Shown here piece after piece: positions 23,526-37,332 of a stretch of 64,000 nt of DNA. Under the pieces are notes generated by a model. It ran no database searches, was not told the origin of the DNA, and worked only from the letters and a program-made list of their open reading frames with translations. Source of the DNA: Chondrosia reniformis (Eukaryota > Porifera > Demospongiae > Chondrillida > Chondrillidae); the NCBI GenBank assembly GCA_947172415.1, contig OX359192.1:3536501-3600500 (forward strand), written 5' to 3'. Position 1 is the first letter of the stretch; every line of letters begins with the position of its first letter. A program made the position numbers and the translations under genes.

Positions 23526-24750
23526 TAGTACCTAGTATAAACTAGAACTTACAGCTAGTATTTACAACTAGTATATACAACTAGTCCATATAAATGGTGC
23601 ATACAACTGGTACATACAACTAGTACATATAACTAGTACAAACAACTAGTATATACGCCTAGTTCACACAACTACTAAATATAACTAGTATATACACATA
23701 TACATAGTACATACAAATAGAACAAACAGCTAGTACATACAACTTGTACCCACCTAGTAACCACTATAACTAGTACTAGAACCTATAACTATTCAATGCA
23801 GCTAGTACATACAACTACTACATATACATATTACATACACATATAACTAGTACACACAACTACTACATAAAACTAGTCCATACACAGGGAACTAGTACAT
23901 ATAAATAGTATATACAACTAGAACATAAACTAGAACATACAACTAGCACATTGAACTAGTACATACAACTAGAACCTATCTAATACCTAGTACAACTAGT
24001 ACTAGAACCTACAACTAGTACTTACAACTAGTAAATACAACGAGTATCGAGTACATACTAGTACATACAACTAGTACAAACAAGTAGTACATACAACTAG
24101 TACATACAACTAGTACATACAACTAGTACCCACCTAGCACCTAGTATAACTAGTACTATAACGTTCAACTAATACTTACAACTAGTACACACAACTAGTA
24201 CATAAAACTAGTAAACACAACTGCAACAAAAACTAATTCATACACAGGTAACTAGTACATATAAATAGTGTATGCAACTAGAACATAAACTAGAACTACA
24301 ACTAGTACATACAACTAGTATACATCTAGTATATACATCTAGAGTTCATACAACTAGTACACACCACTAGTACATTCACCAAGTATATACAACTAATCCA
24401 TTAACTAGTACATATACTTAATACATACAACAAGTACATATAACTAGAACTAGTAACTAGTATATACAACTGGTACATTCAACCAATACATATAACTAGA
24501 AAACACAACTAAATAGAGCATACAACAAGTTACTCTTACTTACCATTAGTGCACACAACTGGAACATAAAACTTCAACCTACAACAAGGAAATATTACTA
24601 GTACCTGCAACTAGCAAACATAATTAGTACTAGTACTTACATCTAGTACACACAACTAGTACATACAACTACTGCATGCAACTAGAACACACAACTAGTA
24701 CATAAGACATACAATTAATGTATACAATTAGCACCTACAACTAGTACACT
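23526..24750 (+). repeat. 13-bp satellite block
   Basis: Degenerate ACTAGTACATACA array with several CCTAGTACCTAGTATAAC-type variant clusters that recur in other blocks. No gene is seen. Confidence 0.92.
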
Positions 24751-24754
24751 GGTA

Positions 24755-24970
24755 CCTTATGGCTGTTCCTTAGGGATAGGCTGCCTTATAGCGATCAACA
24801 CGTAACAAGCGCTAATTAATAAGGAATTTTCGATTTCAATTGTTAAGAGTGAATGCGTTATTTAGTGTTATCGGTTACACACCGGAAGGAATTTAAAACC
24901 GTCCATTGTTAAATTGGTTATAGCATCCTTTGGCTTAATTGATTTACGTATCGTATATATTCTACGTACA
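24755..24970. other. Unique insert, unrecognised
   Basis: About 216 bp that does not follow the 13-bp period and has no relative elsewhere in the window. It begins soon after GGTACC and ends at TTTCGTATCTTCAACGAGTG, which is again a satellite variant (compare 33487 and 35238). It has no significant ORF and no terminal repeat I can see. Confidence 0.6.
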
Positions 24971-26505
24971 TTTCGTATCTTCAACGAGTGAATATAAAAT
25001 ATACTAGTGCAGAAAACTAGTACATATTACTGGTTCATACAACTAGTACATCCAACCAGACTATGCAATTAGTACATACAATTAGTAAATAGTACATAAA
25101 ACTAGTATATACATATAACTAGTACATACAAGTAGTACCTACAACTTGTTAATATTACCAGTACCTACAACTAGTGCCTACAACTTGTACACACAACTAG
25201 TACGTAAAACTAGTACATACATTTAGAAGGTACAACTAGAACTTATAACTAGTAACTTATACATATAACTAGGACATATAACTAGTACATAAAAATAGTA
25301 CATGCAACCAGAACATACAACTAGTACATACAACTAGTAAGTAGTACATTCAACTAGTTCATATAACTAGTACATAAAAGTAGTACATTCAACTCTTTAA
25401 TTTTACCAGTAATAGTACCTACAACTAGTTCATACAACTAGTACATAAATAGTGCATAAAACTAGTTAATACAACTAGCACGAACAACTACAACATAACT
25501 GGTACATACAACTAGTATATACAACTAGAACATAGAATTGGTACATACACCTATTACATTAAACCTGTACATACAACTTTTACCTACAACTAGTAAATAA
25601 ACCTGGTACAAGTACATAAAACTAGTATATATTACTAGTTCATACAACTAGTAAATATAACTACTTAATATAACTAGTACAATCAACTAGTCCAAAAACT
25701 AGTTCATACAACTAGTACATACATTTAGTATCTTCCACGAGTAAATATAACTAGTACTAGTTCATACAACTAGTACATACAACTAGTACATAACACTAGC
25801 AACAAGTACATACTATAACTCACAACTAGTACATAAAACTACTTCATACAACTGGTACATATAACTATAACTTACAACTAGTACATACGACTAGTATCTA
25901 CAAGTAGTACATAAAACTAGACCTAAAATTAGTACATACAACTAGTACACACAAGTACTGCATATAACTAGTACATATAACCAGTACATACACATATAAC
26001 TAGTATATATAAATAGTACATACACTTAGTATATATAACTAGGACATACAAGCAATATTTGCAACTAGTACACGCAACCAGTGCACACAACTAGCTAGAA
26101 ACTAGTACATGCAACTACTACATAGAAAGAGATTATAAAACTCATGAATACAACTAGTACGAACAACAAGACACTAGTACATACAGCTAGTTCATAGAAA
26201 GTGAACATAAAACTACCACATAAAACTAGTATATAGAACTAGTACACAGCTAGGACATACAAGTAATATATACATAGAACCAGTATATACAATTCGTACA
26301 TACAACTACTACATGCAACTACAACATACAACTATTAAGTATACCTAATAATAGTACATACAACTAGTACATAAAACTAGTACATACTCCTAGTCCATAA
26401 AATTAGTACATACAACTAATACACATAAGTACTGCATATAAATAGTACATATAACTAGTACATACACATATAACTAGTATATATGAATAGTACATACACC
26501 TAGTA
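24971..26505 (+). repeat. 13-bp satellite block
   Basis: Degenerate ACTAGTACATACA array. About 25960-26290 is a paralogue of about 31500-31800. The last 12 bp (26494-26505) are the probable left target duplication of LINE C. Confidence 0.92.
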
Positions 26506-26775
26506 TACTTTAGAAACAAAAGCCTTAATGGAGAACTTGTTACTTCCTGCCTTAGTTTACTAAGGCTATGAGTGTCTGGCTTGGACAACCCTCAGTCCAT
26601 TATGTTTTCCCTTCTTCGGGTTTTTAGCCAGAAGCCTCGGCTTCGCTCCTTCCGGCAGCAGCACACAGGTGCACGTCGGGCCAAAGTTGACCGTCATAAT
26701 AGGCGGGAGTACCTCCATACACAAATCCACCACTGCTTTCCAGAGGTCGACAGGCAAGGAATGGGACAGGACTAC

Positions 26776-27748
26776 TTATCGTCCAGGCCCCAATCCCTCA
26801 ACAGACTGATGTCGCCTCAATATCCTCACAGCCGTAGAGAGAACAGTTCTCCGCATGGCTCTCATCACTTCTACTGCACTTTTTGACAGCTTTGGAATTC
26901 CCCTAAGGTCTTCCAGGAGCATCTCCACTGTCCCAAAAGCACCAATTATCATCAGGACTACCTTAATTCGGTAGCCCCTAAATTGTTTCCTCATATCAGC
27001 CGCCAGCTTCTGGTACTTTTGGAACTTCTCTTGCCATCTTCCATTAATATTGCTGTCAGTAGGAACTGACATCTCAATAATGAAGATGGACTTACATAGC
27101 CGATCCTCAACCACTAAGTCTGGCCTTCTTTCTGTCATTTCTTTATCTGTAGGGATGCTAGGATCCCACAAGATTTTGACAGACCTATTCTCATAGACTG
27201 GTTTTGCTTCTAGTTTGTACCAGGGCTCTTCCTGCTTGAATCCATATTCTTTCAACAATCTCCACAATACTATCAGTATTGCCCGGTCATGTCTCTCTTT
27301 GTAGAGAGAAAATCCCTTGGGCTAACACATGTTTAGTATGTGTTTGACCGTTTCCATAGCCTTGCCACATTCTCTGCACATTAGGAGACTAGAATTCCTC
27401 AGAATCCTATTTCGGTACCACCTAGTGTGCAACACATCATCTTGGGCTGCAAGAATCAGAGCCTCAGTTTGAGGTCTGAGTCTCCCCTCAGAAAGCCACA
27501 CATAAGACTCCCTATTTGTGACTTGTCTGTGGTATGAGCCCTGGTGAGACTTTTCGGCTAGGTTACTTTTTAACCTTTCTAGTCTGAGCCTCCCGGAGCT
27601 CACGCCCCACTCTCCTCCATTCTCTTACACTATTTTGTGAGGGATCTGTCCTTAGCCCCATTTCCGGTTCTAGTTCTATTCCATGGCTTCCCAGTATCAA
27701 TCTGGCTTCTTTCAAGACAGTCCTCCTCTGCTTGAGCACTCCAGCCAC
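26776..27748 (-). pseudogene. LINE C: connection, CCHC knuckle and RLE endonuclease
   Basis: Three frames. 27563-27748 holds the connection after the thumb. 27322-27603 carries the knuckle CRECGKAMETVKHILNMC. 26776-27267 carries the endonuclease with RRPDLVVEDR, IIEMSVP and EKFQKYQKL, so all three catalytic positions are kept. The break after the knuckle is a premature stop at the same place as in copy B (the codon after Cys is a stop in both, but Glu in A and D), which suggests B and C share a recent ancestor. Confidence 0.88.
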
Positions 27749-29308
27749 TTTTGGTGTTTAACCACAACAGCTGTGAGTGGATCATTGGCAGTATGGAGGT
27801 ATCTTGCCAGATTCACAAGAGCCCTGTCGTGATCCAAAGGAAAACTACACAGCCCTCTACCACCTTGAGAGAGAGGCAAGTTTAGTCTCTCAATGGCAGA
27901 GTTATAGTGATGACACTGGTACTTTCTAATGATCTTTCTCACCATTCGGTACAGTTTTGGAAGCTAACTTTGTGTCCACTTAAAAACTGGGTAAGAGTAT
28001 CTCAATAGAGAGGCACACAACATGTTAGAGGCTTCTGCAGCATTCTTACCATTGAGGTGAGAGCCCCACACTCTGTGGTGTCTCTTCCTCGATTTGTTGA
28101 TCAAGCAAGCTTTGACCTTGCTGTCATCTACCTCAAATTGTTGTTCTAGCCCTAGGTACTTATAAGTAGTACCTTTTTCAAGGCCCCTTAAGGATTCTTC
28201 ACTGCGTTCAGGGTTGTCTGGGACAGCCAGAACCTTCCCCTTTTGCATATGAGCTGTTCCACACTTTCTAGCTCCAAACTTCATGCCAATGGCATTTGAG
28301 GTTTTCTCCACACATTCCATGGCTTCCCTGTGTTTATCAGGCCCTCCAGCATATATCTTAAGGTCATCCATGTACAACAAGTGTGACATGGTGTTCCTTT
28401 CCCCATTATGCCAGAGGGTATATCCCTTGGTTCTGTTAAGAACTTGGGATATAGGAGCTATGGCCAGACAAAAGAGGAGTGGCGATAAGGAGTCTCCTTG
28501 GAAGAGTCCCCTGTTATATATAACAGGGGTGCTCCTAACCACCTTCCCCGCAGTCCTCAACTCAAGCACAGTAGCCCAGTGTTTGGAGAAAACTCTATAG
28601 ACCTCTGGATCCAACCTGGGCACTTGATGGTTTTTAGCACCTTCATCACCCACTTGTGAGGGACTCTGTCATATGCCTTCTCATAATCGATCGATGCCAC
28701 ACTAAGTGGCTTGCCCATAATTTTGACATCTAGACCGATTCATTGATCCAGCAGTAGACAGTCCACACAGCCCCACTTCCCTTTCCTCATGGCTCGTTGA
28801 GCCATAGGTAAAAGATCATTAGTGTAGGTGTAAGTGAGTAGTTCTGATGCAATGTATGCTGTGACAGCCTTGTACATTATGTTGAGACACGCAATAGGTT
28901 GGTAGTTGGCCGCACTTTTCATGTCACCTTTTTGGGGATGAGTAGAGTGCGAACTCTTGTAAGCCAGTCTGGGACTGACAGATCTCCGCTCACCACCCTC
29001 CATAGTACATCTGCCAAGGCAGACTGTGCAGAGGGGAGTGCTTTCCACCAGAAAGTGTGGATGCCATCCGGCCCAGGGGCTGACCAGCTCTGTGCCTTTT
29101 TCAAGGCTTTCCTCAGTTTGGTCTCATCAATGCTATTGGGACCTTCAGAGGGGGTTCTACCCACCCTCTTTTTGGTTTCCTTTAGCCATTCTTTTGCCCC
29201 TGGGTCGTCTTTGTTGACCTTACGAACAGTACTTACAATCTTTGTCAAAACGTCTCTGACTACCTCAATTGAGGGAGCTTCATTGGAGGTTGGAATATTG
29301 CCATTCAT
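27712..29308 (-). pseudogene. LINE C reverse transcriptase domain
   Basis: The reverse transcriptase copies element RNA at the nicked target. Its motifs are spread over several frames. 28919-29308 has APGPDGIHTFWWKALP and RVRTLLIPKK (motifs 0-1). 28740-29048 has YQPIACLNIMYK (motif 2). 27964-28653 has GLFQGDSLSPLLFCLAIAPI and LLYMDDLKIY, the palm motifs with the catalytic YMDD. 27712-27945 is the thumb. Between 28653 and 28740 another frame reads KPLSVASIDYEKAYD-like residues (motif A region) on the minus strand. The GLFQGDSLSPLLF and YMDD signatures are those of the R2/R4/Dong group. At least three frame breaks and one in-frame stop (near 27966) are visible against copy A. Confidence 0.88.
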
Positions 29309-30575
29309 CTGGAACTTCCTTTGGGTATTCCAAAGGTGGTTTTTTCCAGGAATTTCCTACGGTCAACCAATCTTCGTTCTTGTAGGGTCCAGACCCTGGG
29401 TTTCCCCAGTGTCTGTTCCCGAGCTCTAATCAGCACATTCAGGTTTAATGAATGGAACTCCCTCCTAAGCTTTCTTCGGAGTACTTTCTGGGGTTTGGTC
29501 ATAGGCTTATTACTCTGTTGACGCGCTATTTCCACATCCAACTAGGCAAGCATTCTTCTAAACCTAAGGCCTTTTCACTTATGTGACCTCCCTGTCTCTT
29601 ACTACTCTTTTGATTGTCAGATTTCCTTCTCTAGTTGCATGGCTGCGATTCGTTGGTTGTTTTCCCCTCACAGCCATAGAAACAGGAGACCAGGCCGTTC
29701 AGGTGCCAGGCCGACCTAGGGCCTTCCTGCCACTCTTTCTCCACCCAATCATTGGCCTCCTGAAGCAGTGCCGTATCAACATGGTTGAACCGCACTGCCC
29801 CACAGGGTTTTCTACCAGAGAAATCTTCAGGTTTCTTTCGGAGACAGGCATCTTTTGCTTTGCCTAAAAGTTGCATCAGATGATCATTGCCACTTGTCCT
29901 GGGACTGGGATGATCATGTGAGGTAGTTTCAACAGGGCCTGTAAACAGCTTACCATTTTGTCCAGTCCTGGCCTGAACTTGGTGTGGCTCTTCCTGTCCC
30001 TGGGCTCTCACACCTTCCTCCACAGTCTCAGTTAGGGTGGCTAAACCACGAGAGTCATGTTCCACAAGGTTTAGTCTCGAGAGACCTTGACCTCTTTGGA
30101 TTCTACTAACTCTTGTAGTTAGCGCTACCTTTGTGGTTTTATGGTCTGGCATTTTAGCATTCCAAGCCTGGTACAACCGCTCGGCATACCCCTTTTCCAT
30201 GGGCTTACTTTCTCGGTAGAGCTCCATGAGGATATTATTCCTCTGAAGGTTCCAGATCACCCCTTGGATCCTTCTCCTTCTAGAGGTACCTTGCGGTGCA
30301 TCATTAACCAAATCTAAATCTCGACTACCAGCTACTTGCAGTACTCCGTCTCCTACCAAGTTCCTTTTGGCTTGGAAGGCAAGGGTTCGACCGGTCTGAG
30401 GCAAATGTGGGTATTTGCTCAGCCATTCCTGCTCTAAACGCTTCTGATAGCCACCTCTTTTGGGTTCAGATCGCTCAAAGCAATCAATTAGTGCCCTAAC
30501 CATTTCCTCGGTCGAGAGGTCAGGTTGGATTGTCATGGGGACCGAAGAAAGGCTATTACATTCAGGTGCATCCAC
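29305..30575 (-). pseudogene. LINE C N-terminal region with two Myb-like repeats, plus linker
   Basis: 29631-30575 is a 314-residue open frame that starts MDAPECNSLSSVP and contains both Myb-like modules (FERSEPKRGGYQKRLEQEW and YRESKPMEKGYAERLYQAW), then a linker with NDHLMQLLGKAKDACLRKKP and GAVRFNHVDTALLQEANDWV. A second piece, 29305-29541, continues as RRKLRREFHSLNLNVLIRARE, a basic segment leading into the reverse transcriptase. A frame break lies between them near 29600. The true start may be further upstream, as in copies A and D where the frame opens at about MRQENDNFQ. Confidence 0.82.
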
Positions 30576-30655
30576 CTGGGAGGCACCAGTGGAATCATCT
30601 ATTCAGGGTTTTCTTCACCACTGGTGCACCTAGGCCACAGCCTGTCTAATTGTAT

Positions 30656-33524
30656 ATACACCTAGTACATACAACTAGGATACAAGTAATATATACAACT
30701 AGTACACACAACCAGTGCATACAACTAGTACATACAACTACAAACTAGTACATTCAACTAGTACACAGAAAGAGTATATAAAATGCATCCATACAACTAG
30801 TAGGCACAATAAGACACTAGTACATACAGCTAGTTCATAATGAACATAAAACTACCACTTAAAACTAGTATATGCAACTAGTACATACAATTGGTACATA
30901 ACTAGTACATGCAACTATTACATACAACTAATATATACAATTTGTACATACAACTACTACATGCAACTATTACATACAACTATTAAGTATACCTAATACT
31001 AGTACGTACAACTTGTACATAAAACTAGTACATATAATTAGTACACACAAGTACTGCATATAACTAATACATCTAACTAGTACATACACATATAACAAGT
31101 ATAATGTACATATAAAGTATGTACATATAAATAGTACATACACCTAGTATATACAACTAGGACATACAAGTAATATTTGCAACTAGCAATTTGCAATATA
31201 CAAGTAATATTTGCAACTAGTACACGCAACCAGTGCATACAACTAGCAAGAAACTAGGATATGCAACTAGTACACAGCTAGTACATACAAGTAATATATA
31301 CGTACAACTAGTACACACAATTGGTACATGACTGGTACATGCAACTATTACATACAACTAGTATTTACAATTCATACATACAACTACTACATACAACTAT
31401 TAAGTATACCTAATACTAGTACGTACAACATTGTACATAAAACTAGTACATACACCTAGTACATAATATTAGTACATACAACTAGTACACGCAAGTAATG
31501 CATATAACTAGTACATACACATATAACTAGTATATATAAATAGTACATACACCTAGTATATACAACTAGGACATACAAGTATTATTTGCAACTAGTACAC
31601 ACAACCAGTGCATACAACTAGCTAGAAACTAGTACATGCAACTAGTACATAGAAAGAGATTATAAAACTCATGAATACAACTAGTACGAACAACAACACA
31701 CCAGTACATACAGCTAGTTCATAGAAAGTGAACATAAAACTACCACATAAAACTAGTATATACAACTAGTACACAGCTAGGACATACAAGTAATATATAC
31801 ATACAACTAGTACATACAATTGGTACATAACTAGTACATGCAACTATTACATACAACTAGTACATACAATTCATACATACAACTACTACATGCAACTACT
31901 ACATACAACTTGTACCTACAAATATTAAATATAACTAATACTAGGACACACAACTAGTAAATAAAACTAGTACATACACCTTGTACATACAATTTGTACA
32001 TATAACTAGTACACACAAGTACTAGATATAACCAGTACATACAACAAGTAAATACAACTAGTACATACAACTAGACCATACAACTAGTTACTAGTGCATA
32101 CAACTAGGATATACAACTAGTATATACAACTAGTACGTTCAACTAGTACATACAACTAGTAACGAGTACATACAAATAGCACATAGAACAAGTACATACA
32201 ACTACTTCATACAATTAGTACATAGAACTCTTACTTACAATTAGTACATACATCTAGTACATACAACCAACTAGTATTTAAAACTAGTGCTACAACTAGT
32301 AAATACAACTAGTACATACAAATAGTACATATAACTAGTACACACAACTAGTTCACACAACTAGTACATAGAACTAGTCGATATGACTAGTACATTCAAC
32401 TAGAACAGAAAATTAGTTCATACAACTAATACACACAACTAGTACATAGGACTAGTACATATAACTAGTACATGTATTTAGAACATACAACTAGAACTTA
32501 ACAATAGTGACTAGCTCATACAACTAGTTCATACAACTAGTACATGACTAGTTGATACAACTAGTACATACAACTAGCACAAACTACTAGTACAAAACTA
32601 GTACATACAAACAGTACATACAACTAGTACATACAAGTAGTGCCTACAACTAGTTAATAATACCAGCTATAGTACCGACAACTAGTTCATACAACTACTA
32701 GTATATAAATAGTGCATACAACTAGTTAAAACAACTAGCACAAACAAGTACTACATAACTTGTACATTCAACTGGTCCATAAAACTAGTTAATACAGCTA
32801 GTACGTACATTTAGTATCTACAACGAGTAAATATAACTAGTACTAGTCATAAAACTAGTACATACAACTAGTACATAAAACTAGAAATGAGTATATACAT
32901 ACGAGTTCATACAACTAGTACATACAACTACTTTATGCAACTAGGACATATAACTATTACTTACAACTAGTACATACGACTATTATCTACAACTAGTACA
33001 TACAACTAATACAGACAACTAGTACATATTACTAGTTCATACAACTAGTACATACAACCAGACCATACAAATTGTACACACAACTAGTAAATAGTACATA
33101 CAACTAGTACATATAACTATACATACAAGTAGTACCTACAACTAGTTAATATTACCAGTAATAGTACCTACAACTATTTCATTCAACTAGTTCATACAAC
33201 TAGTTATAAATAGTGCATACAACAAGTTAATACAACTAGCACGAACAACTACAACATAACTAGTTCATACAACTAGTACATACAACTAGAACATACAATT
33301 AGTACATACAACTATTACATTAAACCTTTAAATACCACTTGTACCTACAACTAGTAAATAAACCTAGTACTAGTACATACAACTAGTACATGTAACTAGT
33401 TCATACAAGTAGTAACTATAACTACTACATACAACTAGTACATTCAAGTAATCCATAAAACTAGTTCAAAGAACTAGTACGTACATTTAGTATCGTCAAC
33501 GAGTAAATATAACTAGTACCGGTA
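30656..33524 (+). repeat. 13-bp satellite block, source of a segmental duplication
   Basis: Degenerate ACTAGTACATACA array. From 30574 (inside LINE C) to about 33190 it is nearly collinear and nearly identical with 45102-47716. Around 31190-31235 a phrase of about 30 bp (ending ATATTTGCAACTAG) is doubled here but single at 45710. Ends with the target duplication of the next LINE. Confidence 0.92.
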
Positions 33525-34731
33525 CATCATCATCATCATCATCATCATGTTGCTCATCTCCTCAGTAGGAGGTCGCTGTTACATACAGTAAAAATACTTT
33601 AAATTTTCAGTTTCTATAGGAATATAGACTGTTCTGCATAATAATATATAGGCAAAATCATCAAGTGTCATCTCTCCATCTCTTTCTTGGCCGCCCTCTT
33701 GGTCGTTTACCACACACCTCTTCCTCAAACACTCTTCTCGCCAACCTCTCCTGAGGCATTTCCTCAATCTTTTTCCTCCACTGCTCCTTCCTATCTGCCA
33801 CTTCTAAAACTGCTTCAACCTCCAGCCTTCTTCTAATATCTTCATTTATTAATCTGTCCATTCTGGTCACACCTTCTACTCTCCTAAGGTACCTCATCTC
33901 CACAGCTCTTTGCGTTCAATAATTTCACTTCTTAATGCCCCCACTATTCTTGCTGCTGCCCCAATCCTGTTCTCAATCTCATGATCGCATGATTCTTCCT
34001 CATTAAACATGGCCCCCAAATATTTTGCTGTCTGTACTCCTTCCACCTCAACTCCATCCACAACTATGTGACATGTGCCACCTTCCCTCTGTACTACCAG
34101 CACCTTGGTCTTCTCCCAGTTTATCTTCATCTTCCACTTTGTCATTACTTCATTGAGCACTTCAACATTTCTTTTCATGTCCTCCTCCATTTCAGTCACT
34201 ACCGCAAGGTCACCCGCAAACATAAGAAATTGTACCTTACTTGCTTCCAACTGCACACCACCCTGGAAACTCTCCCTCGCCTCCCTCACTATGTTGTCCA
34301 GAAATAGGTTAAAAAGCCAAGGTGACAAGGTGCACCCCTGTCTCACACCCTCTCTCTACGCCAAACCAGTCTGAATTTTGCCCCTGTATCCGTACACATG
34401 CTTCACTTCTTAGGTACAGAGACTTCACTGCTTCCTTCAGCCTCCTCTTGACACCATATCTCTCTACCACCAATCCATAACAGCTCCCTATTCACTGTGT
34501 CAAAGGCTTTTTCTAGGTCTATGCATACCATGTTCATTGTTTTGTTCTTCTCAATTATCTTCTCCTCGAGTTGTCTCACCGTGAATAACTGATCAATGCA
34601 GCTTCTTTGCCTCCGGAATGCACCCTTTTCTTCTAGTACACTCTCTTCAGTGATGGCTCGTATCCTCTTATCAAATACAGTAGCGTACACCTTCCCTGGA
34701 ACAATTAGTAGACTAATACCCTGGTAGTCAA
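33525..34731 (-). mobile_element. Second LINE family (RTE/CR1-like), 5'-truncated
   Basis: A 1.2-kb minus-strand LINE unrelated to copies A-D. AGTACCGGTA flanks it (33515-33524 and 34732-34741), a 10-bp target duplication. The 3' end is a run of eight ATG triplets on the minus strand (33525-33548), a simple-repeat tail common in RTE- and CR1-like LINEs. It contains the reverse transcriptase palm and C-terminus only; the endonuclease half is lost by 5' truncation. The RPRGRPRKRW motif near the C-terminus is common in several such families, so the exact clade is left open. Confidence 0.9.
33661..34720 (-). pseudogene. LINE reverse transcriptase fragment
   Basis: Pieces on the minus strand in order: 34403-34720 with LIVPGKVYATVFDKRIRAI, FRRQRSCIDQLFTVRQLEEK and MVCIDLEKAFDTVNREL (motif A Asp present); 33894-34346 with MRQGCTLSPWLFNLFLDNIV (motif B) and FLMFAGDLAVVTE where YADD is expected, so one catalytic Asp is Gly; 33661-33903 with MRYLRRVEGVTRMDRLINED and the basic GKRPRGRPRKRWRDD end. 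Frame breaks near 34380 and 33900 and the YADD loss make it inactive. The open frame runs on into flanking satellite at its 5' end (to 34783), which is not part of the element. Confidence 0.88.
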
Positions 34732-37332
34732 AGTACCGGTATATACAGCTAGTAAATATAACTAGTACATGCAAATAGTACATACAAATAGCACATAAAA
34801 CCAGTACATATAATTAGTATTTCAACTAGTACATAGAAGTAGTACATAACTAGTATATATACCTTGTACATACAACTAGTACATATAACTAGTACGTATA
34901 ACTAGTACATACACCTAGTACATACAACTATTTAATATTATCCAGTAGTAGTACCTACAACTAGTTCATACAACTAGTTCATACAACTAGTACATAAAAA
35001 GTGCATAAAGCTGGTTAATACAACTAGCACATTCAATCAGCACATACAACTATTACATAAACCTGTACATACAACTTGAACCTAAAACTGGTAAATAAAC
35101 CTAGTACTGGTACATACAACTAGTCAATGCACCTAGTAAATATAACTAGTTAATACAACTAATAAATATAACTAGTACATACAACTAGTACATTCAGCTA
35201 ATCCATAAATCTAGTTCATACAACTAGCAAGTACATTTAGGATCTTCAACGTGTAAATATAACTAGTAATGGTACATACAACTAGTAAATTACATACAAT
35301 CAGTTCCTACAACTAGTACACACAACTAGTACATACAACTAGTATATACAGCTAGTATTTTAGCTAGTACATACAAGTAGTATTTAACTATTATATGTAT
35401 ATAACTAGTATATATACCTAGTACATACAACTAGTACATATAACTAGTACATATGACTATTTTATACAACTAGCACTTTCAACTAGTACATAAAACTAGT
35501 CCTTACAACTAGAACATACAACTAGTAACGAGTACATACAAGTAGTCCCTAGAACTAGTACATACAACTTTTATATGCAACTAGTACATACAACTAGTAC
35601 TTACAACTATTACATAAAATTAGTACATATAATTAGTACCTACAACTAGTTATATGTACCAGTTGTATGTACTAGTTATGTACAAGTTGTATGTATTAGT
35701 TGTATGTACTTGTTGTATCTACTAGTTGTATGTACTAGAGCTGTATGTACTAGTCCATAAAACTAGTACATACAATTAGTACATACAACTATTAAATAAA
35801 ACTAGTGCATATAACTAGTGCATGCAACTAGTACACACAACTAGTACATACAACTAGCACATAAGACTAATACATACAACTAGTGTATACAATTAGCACA
35901 TACAACTAGTAGATACAACTAGTACACACAACTTAAAACTATAGCTAGTACTAGTACATACAAATAGAACATACACATAGTACATACAATTAGTACATAC
36001 AATTAGTACAAACAACTAGGATATACATACAACTAGTACATACAACTAGTTCATACAACTAAAACTGCAAAGGTTATATAGAAGTAGTTCATAGAATGAG
36101 AACATAAAACTAGTACATTCAACTAGTAACCAGTACATAGAACTAGTACATAGAACTAGTACATACAACAAATACATACAACTAGTACATACAATCAGTA
36201 ACTACAACTAGTACGTACAACTAGTACATACAACTAGAACCTACAACAAGCAAAATTTAACAAGTAACTACAACTAGCAAACATAACTAGTTCTAGTACT
36301 TAAATCTAGTACACACAACTAGTAAATACAATTACTGCATGCAACTAATATATACAACTAGTGTAAACAATTAGCACCTACAACTAGTAAATACAACTAT
36401 ATAGTACACACAACTTAAAACTATAGCTAGTACTAGTCCATACAAATAGTACATACAATTGGTACATGCAATTAGTACAAAAAACTAAGATATACATACA
36501 ACTAATAAATACAACTAGTTCATAAAACTAGAACTACAAATATTATATAGAACATATGACTATTTGACTGCGACTAGTAAGTATAACAAGTATTAGTACA
36601 TACAACCTAGTACATACAACAAGTCTACACAACTAGTAAATACAACTACTAATGAGTACATAGAACTAGTACACACAACTAGTGTATACAACTAGTATAT
36701 ACAAACAGTTCATACAACTGTAACATTAAACTAGTCCACATACATAGTACATACAACTAATACATATAACTAGTACATAAAACTAGGACATGCAAGTATA
36801 TAATACATAGAACTGGTACAAAGTACACATCTAGTACATTCATCTATAGTACATACAACTAGTACATACAACTTGTACGTTCACCTAGTACATACCACTA
36901 GTCCATTAACTAGTACATATACTTAATACATACAACAAGTACATATGACTAGAAAATATATCTAGTATCTACAACTAGTAACTGGTACATACAACTGGTA
37001 CATAGAAAGAATATATACATATAACTAGAAGCAACAACTAGTGCACACAACTGGAACATACAACTTAAACCTACAACAAGAAAATATAACTAGTACCTAC
37101 AACTAACTAGTTCTAGTACTTAAATCTAGTACACACAACTAGTACATACAACTACTGCATGAAACTTGTACATACAACTAGTACATAAGACTAATACATA
37201 CAACTAGTGTATACAATTAGCACCTACAACTAGTAGATACAACTAGTACACACAACTTAAAACTATAGCTAGTACTAGTATATACAAATAGTATATACAC
37301 ATAGTACATACAATAAGTACAAAATTAGTACT
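34732..37332 (+). repeat. 13-bp satellite block with a small inverted patch
   Basis: Degenerate ACTAGTACATACA array. From the ACTAGT at 35645 to the ACTAGT at 35749 the units run in reverse (TGTATGTACTAGT), then return to plus. 35.6-35.9 kb is paralogous to 47.75-48.0 kb, which has the same inverted patch. Higher-order copies occur near 36.2, 37.1 and 49.1 kb. No gene is seen. Confidence 0.92.

Larger units (their letters stand above)
26506..30655 (-). mobile_element. RLE-type LINE copy C, nearly complete
   Basis: A 4.15-kb minus-strand copy, the most complete of the family here: N-terminal Myb-like repeats, linker, full reverse transcriptase, CCHC knuckle, restriction-like endonuclease and 3' end. 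It lacks the leader found in A and D, stopping just upstream of the N-terminal ORF near 30650. ATACACCTAGTA occurs at both edges (26494-26505 and 30656-30667), a plausible 12-bp target duplication, less certain than for A and B because it resembles the local satellite. Relative to A, D and the fragment at 45102 it lacks about 11 bp near 30604. Several frameshifts and stops make it inactive. Confidence 0.92.

Noticed and set aside
24755-24970. Terminal-repeat element in the unique insert
   Set aside because: I looked for inverted or direct ends and a second copy in the window and found none.
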